Of a stretch of 48,282 nt of DNA, positions 26,229 to 33,595 are shown piece after piece. The translations under genes were made by a program, and so were the position numbers. Origin of the DNA: an uncultured bacterium (GTDB taxonomy: Bacteria > Muiribacteriota > Ozemobacteria > Ozemobacterales > Ozemobacteraceae); the NCBI GenBank assembly GCA_937949615.1, contig CALEDQ010000022.1:1-48282 (forward strand). The letters run 5' to 3'. A model generated the notes under the pieces. That model worked only from the letters and a program-made list of their open reading frames with translations. It was not told the origin of the DNA and did not search any database. Within the stretch, counting starts at the first letter, position 1, and every line of letters begins with the position of its first letter.

Positions 26229-26262
26229 TCCCCGCCCGGTTTTTATAAAGCCCAAAAAACAG

Positions 26263-26297
26263 ACCGGCCTGATGAAAGCAGTTTTCATCAGGCCGGT
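26263..26297. terminator. Bidirectional terminator
   Basis: A 15-bp stem (ACCGGCCTGATGAAA and complement) with a 5-base loop. It is followed by TCTTTTA on the plus strand and by CTGTTTTTT on the minus strand. It separates the dihydropyrimidinase gene from a convergent 49-codon gene, which supports that small gene being transcribed. Confidence 0.88.
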
Positions 26298-26312
26298 TCT
26301 TTTATTGCTTAA

Positions 26313-26462
26313 TCAGATTTTCTTGAGAATGCAGCCTTCAAGATGTTCCATGTCTTTTTCGGTAAGTTGGAGAGTGCGTTCATAGCGGGTTACAATACGC
26401 TGGCAAGCCGGGCAGCTGTTACCAGAAAAGCGAAAGAGAGCGATGAGTTCCTGCGCGCACAT
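26313..26462 (-). CDS. Small CPxC protein (49 aa), unknown function
   Basis: Starts MCAQELIALFRFSGNSCPAC: a hydrophobic/aromatic beginning, then Cys17-Pro-Ala-Cys20, with further Cys at 2 and 44. The ATG is preceded by AGGAGGTG at six bases, the best Shine-Dalgarno sequence in the region, and the stop is followed by a bidirectional terminator. CPxC could be a redox pair, a zinc knuckle half or an iron-sulphur ligand. I know no family of this exact form. Confidence 0.65.
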   Translation of the reverse strand: MCAQELIALFRFSGNSCPACQRIVTRYERTLQLTEKDMEHLEGCILKKI

Positions 26463-26573
26463 AGAAGGCACCTCCTGCTGAATTTTTCTTACCTGTAAGA
26501 ACTATCGGCATTCTTCTTTTCATAATTTAGAAAAAAATAACGCAATACATTCGGGGCAATCTCAGTAAACTTC

Positions 26574-26638
26574 TGGATTCCGTGTCTACGCCGGGAATGA
26601 CGAATATTGCCTGCGTCATTCCCGCGGCAGCGGGAATC
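26574..26638. repeat. REP-like palindromic intergenic repeat
   Basis: CGGGAATGACG on the left arm pairs with CGTCATTCCCG on the right, flanked by GATTCC/GGAATC. The right arm itself folds as ATTCCCGCGGCAGCGGGAAT. Elements of the TCATTCCCGC...GCGGGAAT type are common dispersed repeats in many genomes. Here it lies upstream of neuC between two small-gene regions. Confidence 0.7.
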
Positions 26639-26698
26639 TTGTTCTGATGAGTGACACGGGCATTTTAGTGAGTTTGCCATGAGAAAAACTCCAGATTA

Positions 26699-26727
26699 TT
26701 GCTTCTTGTATAGAAAGAGGCTAAAAT
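26699..26727 (+). promoter_or_regulatory. Promoter of neuC, predicting a leaderless transcript
   Basis: TTGCTT, 17 bases, TAAAAT. The -10 box ends seven bases before the ATG, so transcription should start at or next to the start codon. No Shine-Dalgarno sequence is present. Confidence 0.5.
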
Positions 26728-26733
26728 CGCGGT

Positions 26734-27915
26734 ATGGCAAAAAAAATAACGGTAATAACTGGCTCGCGCGCTGAATGGGGCCTGCTTGCGCCCCTCTGCA
26801 GTAAAATGCAGACACTTGGTCTGCAGGTGAATGTTCTCGTTACCGGCAGCCATCTACACACGGTCGGCGGCAGTTCTGCCGACGAGGTCAGAGCTGCGGG
26901 GCTGCCTGTCGTTGAAGTGCCGATTATCCCGGCAGGTTCAGATACAGATGACCAGAAACGCATGCTGCAGACGATCGGCACCGCCTTTCCGGCGCTCGCC
27001 GCAGCTTTGCACCGCCTGAATCCTGATCTGTGTCTGTTGCTCGGCGATCGCTACGAAATTTTTGCCGCAGCTGCTGTCTGCAGACTTGTCGGTATCAGAC
27101 TTGCACACATCTCAGGTGGTGAGCTTACCGTTGCTGCTTTCGATGATTGCCTGCGCCACTGCATTACAAAATTGAGTGATCTGCACTTTGCCGCCACTGA
27201 AGAATATCGCCGCCGCATCATTCAGCTTGGCGAGCAACCTGAAATGGTCTTCAATGTTGGTGATCTCGGTCTTGCCGATCTGAAGAAAACCACACTCAAA
27301 AGCCGTTCTGAGCTTGAAGCTCTGTTGTCGGTAGAATTGAAAGATTTTTTTCTTGTCACCGTTCACCCCGAAACCTGCAACCCGGGCGAAGGTCTGCGCA
27401 TCGCTCAGCTGCTTGTCAGAATACTGGCAAATGGTTTTGCCGGTTGCAGTCTGATTTTTACCGGTGCCAACGCCGATCCTGAAGGTGAAAACATCAACGA
27501 ATGTTTCAGCGGTTTCGCCGCCGGGCGTCATGATTCAATATTCATCAGATCGCTCGGGCGCTTGAACTATCTTTCGGCCGCCCGCCTCGCCAGATGCGTC
27601 ATCGGCAATTCATCGAGCGGCATCGTCGAAGTGCCCGCTCTCGGTACCCCGGTGGTTAACATCGGTCGCCGCCAGACCGGCCGCCCGCATGGTGAAGCCG
27701 TAATCAGTATTGCTGCCGAAGAACATGCGCTGGCGGCGGCAATTGTCAGGGCCTGTGAACCAGAATTTCGCCAGAAGGCGGCGACAGCTGTCAACCCTTA
27801 CGAAGGCGAAGACTCAGCCAGTCGCATTGCCAGTATCATTGCCGGCTTCGATCTCGCCTCGATCCGCCGCGAAAAAACCTTCTTCGACCTCGATCAGCCC
27901 CTCAGCAGCTTTTAG
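26734..27915 (+). CDS. neuC: UDP-N-acetylglucosamine 2-epimerase, hydrolysing (NeuC type)
   Basis: Releases UDP and forms N-acetylmannosamine (or a related sugar) for sialic- or legionaminic-type nonulosonic acids. VITGSRAEWGLL at the N-terminus, LGDRYEIFAAA, AHISGGELT and the nucleotide-binding GNSSSGIVEVPALGTPVVNIG with GRPHG are characteristic of hydrolysing members; WecB-type epimerases differ in the first motif. 393 residues is full length. No neuA or neuB is in the window, so its pathway partners must lie elsewhere or it serves another surface glycan, possibly with the O-antigen ligase-like gene downstream. Confidence 0.87.
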   Translation: MAKKITVITGSRAEWGLLAPLCSKMQTLGLQVNVLVTGSHLHTVGGSSADEVRAAGLPVVEVPIIPAGSDTDDQKRMLQTIGTAFPALAAALHRLNPDLCLLLGDRYEIFAAAAVCRLVGIRLAHISGGELTVAAFDDCLRHCITKLSDLHFAATEEYRRRIIQLGEQPEMVFNVGDLGLADLKKTTLKSRSELEALLSVELKDFFLVTVHPETCNPGEGLRIAQLLVRILANGFAGCSLIFTGANADPEGENINECFSGFAAGRHDSIFIRSLGRLNYLSAARLARCVIGNSSSGIVEVPALGTPVVNIGRRQTGRPHGEAVISIAAEEHALAAAIVRACEPEFRQKAATAVNPYEGEDSASRIASIIAGFDLASIRREKTFFDLDQPLSSF

Positions 27916-27983
27916 TCTTCTTCAGCAGTTCCGGAAACGAAGATTTATATCGGTTGCAGTAGCAAAAAAACACTAAAACAAAA

Positions 27984-28006
27984 AAGCCGCCCTTTGCAGG
28001 CGGCTT
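27984..28006. terminator. Terminator between neuC and the ribosomal operon
   Basis: AAGCCGCC, a 7-base loop, GGCGGCTT. The minus-strand tail is TTTTTGTTTTAG, so it ends the rplU-prp-rpmA transcript; a shorter T-run follows on the plus strand. Confidence 0.85.
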
Positions 28007-28023
28007 CTTCATACTGAGTTAAA

Positions 28024-28293
28024 TCAGTTTACGGCTTCTGTGGTTTCGGGAACGACGCTTACGCAATGTTTACCCTTGAACCATTCAAATTTCACACGGC
28101 CTTCGGTGAGGGCGAAAAGAGTGTCATCTTTGCCTTTGCCGACGTTGTGGCCTGGGTGAATCGGTGTGCCGCGCTGTCTGATAAGAATATTACCGGCTTT
28201 TACGAGTTCGCCAGCATATTTCTTGGTGCCTAACCGTTGCGCATTACTGTCTCTACCGTTGGTGGTTGAGCCCTGTCCCTTCTTATGAGCCAT
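28024..28293 (-). CDS. rpmA: 50S ribosomal protein bL27
   Basis: 89 residues; MAHKKGQGSTTNGRDSNAQRLG is the universal bL27 start (only its first part need be matched), with RQRGTPIHPG and GKGKDDTLFAL in the body. The N-terminal tail reaches the peptidyl-transferase centre. There is no N-terminal extension: an in-frame TAA lies just upstream and AAGGGGGAT precedes the ATG. This is notable because the Prp protease gene sits beside it. Confidence 0.97.
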   Translation of the reverse strand: MAHKKGQGSTTNGRDSNAQRLGTKKYAGELVKAGNILIRQRGTPIHPGHNVGKGKDDTLFALTEGRVKFEWFKGKHCVSVVPETTEAVN

Positions 28294-28313
28294 GATAAAT
28301 CCCCCTTAGGTGA

Positions 28314-28625
28314 CTAATTCAACTGAACATGTTCCGGATATGATTCTGCAATCTTACGGAACCCGTATTTAAATACTTTACAAACTGCCCTGAACTTTTC
28401 TGCATTCACTTCTGGAACCCTGATCAGGAGGTTGCATGAACCCACTCCGACCTCGCCCTGAAGCTGTGCTTCAAGCCCTTCCTCGAGTCCTCCGATAAAC
28501 GTCTGAACCAGTGCTGACACTGCAGAACAAACGATATCGAAGCCTTTCGCAGCCTGACCACTGTGCCCGACGACCCTGAGGCTTACCTGATTTTCAGAGG
28601 CTTCCGGGAAGTCGACGACAATCAT
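28314..28625 (-). CDS. prp: Ribosomal-processing cysteine protease Prp
   Basis: 103 residues, formerly YsxB. The conserved block GHSGQAAKGFDIVCSAVSAL carries catalytic His21 and Cys33. In Firmicutes and some other phyla Prp removes an N-terminal extension from bL27 and is encoded between rplU and rpmA, exactly as here. The start codon overlaps the rplU stop by one base (TGATG). The neighbouring bL27 has no extension to cleave, so the substrate is uncertain. Confidence 0.9.
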   Translation of the reverse strand: MIVVDFPEASENQVSLRVVGHSGQAAKGFDIVCSAVSALVQTFIGGLEEGLEAQLQGEVGVGSCNLLIRVPEVNAEKFRAVCKVFKYGFRKIAESYPEHVQLN

Positions 28626-28936
28626 CAGCCTTTGATTTCTTCGATGAGAAGAGAGGTATAGTGCTGGCGATGGCCGAGTTTGCGGCGATAGTTGACTTTG
28701 TTCTTGTATTTAAGAACAGTGATCTTCTTACCGCGGGCATGGCCAACAACCTTGGCTTTAACCTGGGCACCCTTCACGTAAGGGGCACCGATCTGAACGG
28801 TTTCGCCGTTCTTTACAAACAGAACCTTGTCAATTGCCATGGTTGAGTTTGCGGCCTGGTCGAGTTTTTCGCAGCGCAGTCTGCTGCCTTTTTCGACGTT
28901 GTACTGTCTTCCACCGATTTCGATAATGGCGTACAT
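28625..28936 (-). CDS. rplU: 50S ribosomal protein bL21
   Basis: 103 residues beginning MYAIIEIGGRQYNVEKG, with KVVGHARGKKITVLKYKNK and the C-terminal RRKLGHRQHYT pattern of bL21. It opens the rplU-prp-rpmA operon; GGGAG lies eight bases before the ATG. The 5' region to 29041 is AT-rich, and I see no unambiguous leader structure there. Confidence 0.97.
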   Translation of the reverse strand: MYAIIEIGGRQYNVEKGSRLRCEKLDQAANSTMAIDKVLFVKNGETVQIGAPYVKGAQVKAKVVGHARGKKITVLKYKNKVNYRRKLGHRQHYTSLLIEEIKG

Positions 28937-29085
28937 TTAATTTACTCCCAGTCTTGAGTGTAATAAGGTTTGCGAGGTTAAACCAAGTTAAAGTTAAGGG
29001 CTAGCGTTTCATGGGAAGTTACATCTTATCACGAAATATTTAAAATTTCCACTACGAAAACAAAAAAAATGTTAATTTGTTCCGC

Positions 29086-31932
29086 ATGAACGAAACAACC
29101 GGTAAAAACATAACCATGACATCCTTTATTCCACGGGCTGCAGCCTGGATATTTCTTATTGTATGGGTAAAACTGATTTTTTCAGAAAACCATTCGATGC
29201 TTCTGCCCGAATCAGGTCTCGATCTGGCGATCATACTCATTATAATCGCAGCCGGCCTCTATCGGAAAAAATATTCCGGCTTTCTGCCCGCCTTCGCGCT
29301 CATATCTTATGAGGTACACTGTCAGGCAGCCATGCGCGTCGAAAACTTCCAGATTTTCTACGTGGTTTCCTGGTTGTTGTGTACATATTACATCTATAAA
29401 GAGCCTGATCGGGCAGCAAGCCTGGTTATTTACCATGCCGGCATCAGTTTTGACCCCGGTTCTGCCGTTACCATGGGCGTTGGCATGCAGGCCGGAATTT
29501 CAGCCGCGCCGGTCACTGTCATGTTCCTGCTTTTCTACAGCCGGGAACTGCTGAATGACCGTATCAGCTTCACCGCTGACCGCCGGCATTTTCTTGCCGT
29601 TGGAGCTCTGGCCTGGCTTGCAGTGAACCATTATCATGGTATTGCCGCCGATCTTACCTCGCAGTTCGTGGCGTTTTCAGCTTCAACCCTGCTGTTTTTC
29701 GCGACCTGTTCAGTTGCCGCTGAACCGCGCCAGCAGCAGCGAATAGTCGATGCAGTCGCTTTCAGCGGCATTCTCGTGATCGGGGCCGCCCTGACGAATC
29801 AGGTGCTCGAATCTGCCAATTTTGGCGAATTCTTTTCGCGTCGTGCCTGGGCCGGCTCTTTGCACCCGAATCATCTGGCCACCTGGTGCCTGGCCGCCAT
29901 CTGGGTTATTATTGCCGGTATCCGCGGCAATCCGGCAGTTCATTATAACCGTCGTCTGTTTCTTATTGCCGCCTATCTGCTTTATATGATCGTCAGCGGC
30001 GCAAGAATCGTTCTCGCGATTACGGCGGTCAGCCTCGCTCTGCATCTGGTTATCGGGCAATTCTCGGGCCAGAAGCCCCGTGAAAAGTCTGAATCTTCGA
30101 AGAAAAAGCCGCGCAGTATGTTGATTCCAGCTGCTTTGGCAGTGATCGTGCTCGCTGTCGTGGTTTTCAGGCTGGGGTATAAGTTTGATTTTGCCGAATT
30201 TGCCCGCAACGAGCGCCTGGTCGTCTGGAAAACCGCCGCCGGTCTGATCGCTCAGGCCCCGTTTTCCGGCCATGGGGTTTTGCAGTTTGCTCTGCTGCCG
30301 CAGCGCACTGACTCAGATGCGGCACTCTGGGTCTATGACTGGAATTATCCCCACACCCATCAGGGGTTGCTCGAACTTCTTCTCTGGGGTGGCATACCAC
30401 TGCTGGTTCTTTGCCTTATAAGCTGGTGGCGAGCATTTAAAGGCTGGCAGACTGCCGGTATGCTGATCGGGTTTCTGGCGGTTTCAGCAACCCTGCTGGC
30501 CGATTTTACCTGGCGCACGCCGGCGATGGTGGTGCTTGTATTCTTTTATCTGCTTTTTCCGCGCCAGGAAAGTGCAGAACCGCCAAAAATCGGCAGCAGC
30601 ATCAAGAAACTCCTGGCGGTCGGCTGTCTGGCGGTAATGATCTGGCTGATGCAGCTGCATATCGGATTTATTTATTTCAACCGGGCCCTCAAAAGTCTTT
30701 CTGAAGGTTCTGGCACCTGGAAATCAGAGATTGCCGCAGCTTCCTGGTGTCTGCCTTTTTCAGTAGATGCCCGCATGCAGGAGCTCCTGTGGACCCTTTC
30801 AAGAGAAGGCACCGGCGAGGAATTTTCCAGGCTGCTGGCCGAAGTGCGCCGGAAATTTCCGTCTTTCTGGCCACCGGTATTTGTTGAAGCGCGTCGCTGC
30901 GAACTTGCCGGCGATCTGCACACAGCTCTTGCCCTTTACGAAAGCACTCTTGCTTTTGAGAATGTCGACCTGACCGGTATCAGAAATGCCCGCGCTGCCC
31001 TGGTTGCCGATCGTCTGCAGGACTCCCGTTTTGCCGGCTTTTTTGAAGAAGCCATGGCCAGGGGAGAGTGGGGGGCCGCCATGCTTCTCAATCACCCCGA
31101 TCGTGCCGCCAGATATCGGCAGCTGGCTCTGGATAATCTTGTTAACAAGATACCCGGAAACTTCTGGGAAGCTCTGAGACTGGCAAGGATATTTCAGAAT
31201 CTGGCCCGCAACAGTGCTCTTGCCGATGTTGAGCTGGTTCAGAAATTACAGGGTTTCGACCTGCCTGAATGGTTGCTTGACGAGGTCTTTGCCAGCCTTG
31301 CCAGGGCTCAGGCTGAACACATCGCCGAAAAATACGCCGAAGCCGATCTGTCGCATACCGGTCGCCTGAAGCCAAGACTTCTTTCTGTTTCAGACCGCAG
31401 CGAAATTGATCTGCTTGCCGAAAACCTTCGCCAGAAGGGCCCGGCCAGCCTGCGCACACTTGCCTGGATCAGACTTGAACAGGCAGACCCGGGTGGTTTT
31501 ATTGCCGCCTACGATCAGATGCTGAAATCCTACAACTTTCGCGGTAAAAATTACGAAGATCTTGCCGGCCAGTATCTGTTCGCCAGATTTGCGGCGGCTA
31601 CCGGTGAGTATCAACAGGCGGTCGGCATGCTTGACAAGCTTTGCGCCTTCGATGCCGGCAGTCCGGTCATCAGCCGTCTTCAGGCAGAATGCCATGCGGC
31701 CATGGGTCTGCCCGCTGCCGCAAAAAGTTATGTAAACCTTGCGCGTCAGCAGGTGCAGTTTGCCCGGCTCGACCCGTTTTTTCGCGATGAACCGCGCAAT
31801 CTGCTCTGGCCACAGGGCGATCAGTGGATTTTTCTCTTCGAGAGACTCTTCAGACGCCATGACCCAGAAGCCAGACGCTACGAAGCCGATCACTGGCAGA
31901 GATTTCTGCTCAACCTCGAAACCCCGGAATAA
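29086..31932 (+). CDS. O-antigen ligase/polymerase (Wzy_C) with C-terminal helical repeats
   Basis: 948 residues from the ATG at 29086; an in-frame TTG lies nine bases earlier and neither has a ribosome-binding site. Residues about 15-520 hold a dozen or more membrane helices. The Wzy_C loop shows RLVVWKTAAGLI and NYPHTHQGLLELLLWGG, where the His-containing motif before a helix is typical of ligases of the WaaL/PilO/Wzy group. Residues about 540-948 are soluble TPR-like helices. This layout fits O-antigen ligases and S-layer or pilin glycan ligases. No glycan operon adjoins it. Confidence 0.8.
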   Translation: MNETTGKNITMTSFIPRAAAWIFLIVWVKLIFSENHSMLLPESGLDLAIILIIIAAGLYRKKYSGFLPAFALISYEVHCQAAMRVENFQIFYVVSWLLCTYYIYKEPDRAASLVIYHAGISFDPGSAVTMGVGMQAGISAAPVTVMFLLFYSRELLNDRISFTADRRHFLAVGALAWLAVNHYHGIAADLTSQFVAFSASTLLFFATCSVAAEPRQQQRIVDAVAFSGILVIGAALTNQVLESANFGEFFSRRAWAGSLHPNHLATWCLAAIWVIIAGIRGNPAVHYNRRLFLIAAYLLYMIVSGARIVLAITAVSLALHLVIGQFSGQKPREKSESSKKKPRSMLIPAALAVIVLAVVVFRLGYKFDFAEFARNERLVVWKTAAGLIAQAPFSGHGVLQFALLPQRTDSDAALWVYDWNYPHTHQGLLELLLWGGIPLLVLCLISWWRAFKGWQTAGMLIGFLAVSATLLADFTWRTPAMVVLVFFYLLFPRQESAEPPKIGSSIKKLLAVGCLAVMIWLMQLHIGFIYFNRALKSLSEGSGTWKSEIAAASWCLPFSVDARMQELLWTLSREGTGEEFSRLLAEVRRKFPSFWPPVFVEARRCELAGDLHTALALYESTLAFENVDLTGIRNARAALVADRLQDSRFAGFFEEAMARGEWGAAMLLNHPDRAARYRQLALDNLVNKIPGNFWEALRLARIFQNLARNSALADVELVQKLQGFDLPEWLLDEVFASLARAQAEHIAEKYAEADLSHTGRLKPRLLSVSDRSEIDLLAENLRQKGPASLRTLAWIRLEQADPGGFIAAYDQMLKSYNFRGKNYEDLAGQYLFARFAAATGEYQQAVGMLDKLCAFDAGSPVISRLQAECHAAMGLPAAAKSYVNLARQQVQFARLDPFFRDEPRNLLWPQGDQWIFLFERLFRRHDPEARRYEADHWQRFLLNLETPE

Positions 31933-31946
31933 TAACCTTAAAAGAA

Positions 31947-31985
31947 AAACAGATCGCCCTGACTTTTAGTCGGAGCGATCTGTTT
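31947..31985. terminator. Bidirectional terminator before asnS
   Basis: Outer stem AAACAGATCGC with GCGATCTGTTT, and an inner CTGACT/AGTCGG helix. T-rich tails appear on both strands, between convergent genes. Confidence 0.85.
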
Positions 31986-31997
31986 CGGTTTCTGCCG

Positions 31998-33449
31998 TTA
32001 AAATTCGGCTGTTTTTGGGGTGCGGGGGAAGGGGGAGACGTCTCTGACGTTGCCCATACCGGTAACGAACATCAGAAGTCTTTCAAAACCCAGACCGAAG
32101 CCGCTGTGAACCACTGAGCCGAATTTGCGGATATCGAGATACCACCAGATGCTTTCCTGCGGAATCTTGAATTCTTCAGCGCGCTGCTTGAGCTGCTCAT
32201 AGCGTTCTTCACGCTGCGAGCCGCCGATAATTTCGCCGACGCCCGGAACCAGGATGTCCATGGCGGCTACGGTTTTGCCATCAGTGTTGGCACGCATGTA
32301 GAAAGCTTTGCATTCTTTCGGGTAGTCGGTAACGATAACCGGTTTCTTGAAGTGCTTTTCGACGAGATAGCGTTCGTGTTCTGACTGCAGGTCGATGCCC
32401 CAGCGCTCTACCGGATACTGGAATTTCTTTTTCTTGTTCATCGGGCAGTTCATCAGAATTTCAATTGCCTGGGTATAGGTGACACGCTCGAAACTGTTTT
32501 TGCGAACAAATTCGAGCTTTTCGATGAGCGACATCTCATCGCGTTCGGCCTGCGGTTTCAGTTTTTCTTCTTCGGCGTAGCGTTTGCTCAGGAATTCCAT
32601 GTCGTCGCTGCAGTTTTCGAGAGCGTAGCCGATCAGATATTTAAGAAATTCTTCGGCGAGGTCCATGTTGTCTTTGATGTCGGCAAAGGCAACTTCGGGT
32701 TCGATCATCCAGAATTCGGCCAGATGGCGTGAAGTGTTCGAATTTTCGGCGCGGAAAGTCGGCCCGAAAGTATAGACTTTGCTGAGGGCGGTGGCTGCCA
32801 GTTCGGCTTCGAGCTGCCCGGAAACTGTGAGGTTGGTGGCTTTGCCGAAAAAGTCTTTGCTGAAGTCGACGTGACCGTTGTCAGTCAGCGGCGGGTTCTG
32901 CTCGGGCAGGGTGGTTACCCGGAACATTTCGCCGGCGCCTTCACAATCAGAACCGGTGATGATCGGTGTGTGAATGTTGAAAAAGCCGCGATCATTGAAA
33001 AATTTGTGAATAGCGAAAGTCAGAGCATGTCTTACTCTGAGAATTGCACCGAAAACGTTGGTTCTGAAGCGCAGATGGCCGATCTCTCTGAGGAATTCGA
33101 GAGAGTGTTTTTTCGGCTGCAGCGGGTATTCATCAGGGTCGGCAATGCCGATGACGGTAATTTTTTCGCAGAGCAGTTCGACGGCCTGGCCGCTGCCCTG
33201 TGAGGCGACGAGTTTGCCGGAAGCGCTTATCGAGGCGCCGGTGGTAACCAGTGCCATGACTTCTTCGGTAACGCCTTCATAGCCTTTTTCGGTGTCGACG
33301 ACCAGCTGAAGATTGCGAATGGTTGAGCCGTCATTCAGTGCGACGAAAGATACATTCTTGCTCGATCTTTTGGTGCGGACCCAGCCGTTGACCGAAACAA
33401 CTTCGTCTGAAGGCGTCATGGTGAGAATTTTGCTGATAGACAGACTCAT
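31998..33449 (-). CDS. asnS: Asparaginyl-tRNA synthetase
   Basis: Class II aminoacyl-tRNA synthetase, 483 residues. An OB-fold anticodon domain (about 15-105, VNGWVRTKRSSKNVSFVALNDG as its hallmark region) precedes the catalytic core. Motif 2 lies in FRAENSNTSRHLAEFWMIE, motif 3 is GFGLGFERLLMF, and the C-terminus VRDVSPFPRTP is typical of AsnRS rather than AspRS. GAGGT lies nine bases before the ATG. Confidence 0.96.
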   Translation of the reverse strand: MSLSISKILTMTPSDEVVSVNGWVRTKRSSKNVSFVALNDGSTIRNLQLVVDTEKGYEGVTEEVMALVTTGASISASGKLVASQGSGQAVELLCEKITVIGIADPDEYPLQPKKHSLEFLREIGHLRFRTNVFGAILRVRHALTFAIHKFFNDRGFFNIHTPIITGSDCEGAGEMFRVTTLPEQNPPLTDNGHVDFSKDFFGKATNLTVSGQLEAELAATALSKVYTFGPTFRAENSNTSRHLAEFWMIEPEVAFADIKDNMDLAEEFLKYLIGYALENCSDDMEFLSKRYAEEEKLKPQAERDEMSLIEKLEFVRKNSFERVTYTQAIEILMNCPMNKKKKFQYPVERWGIDLQSEHERYLVEKHFKKPVIVTDYPKECKAFYMRANTDGKTVAAMDILVPGVGEIIGGSQREERYEQLKQRAEEFKIPQESIWWYLDIRKFGSVVHSGFGLGFERLLMFVTGMGNVRDVSPFPRTPKTAEF

Positions 33450-33532
33450 TTAAACAGACCTCAACTATGATTAGGTGGCTCAAAATCTTCTTGAGCAGCG
33501 GGGCGATTATACTGCAGCGCCCCTGTACAGTC

Positions 33533-33577
33533 AATAACCCTGCAGATTTGAAAAGTTTACAAATCTGCAGGGTTATT
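33533..33577. terminator. Long perfect hairpin between glnN and asnS
   Basis: An 18-bp perfect stem (AATAACCCTGCAGATTTG and complement) with a 9-base loop, 19 bases after the glutamine synthetase stop. There is no T-tract, so it may be a pausing or mRNA-stabilising structure rather than a classic terminator. Confidence 0.7.
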
Positions 33578-33595
33578 GTCAGTCGAAACGGGGCG

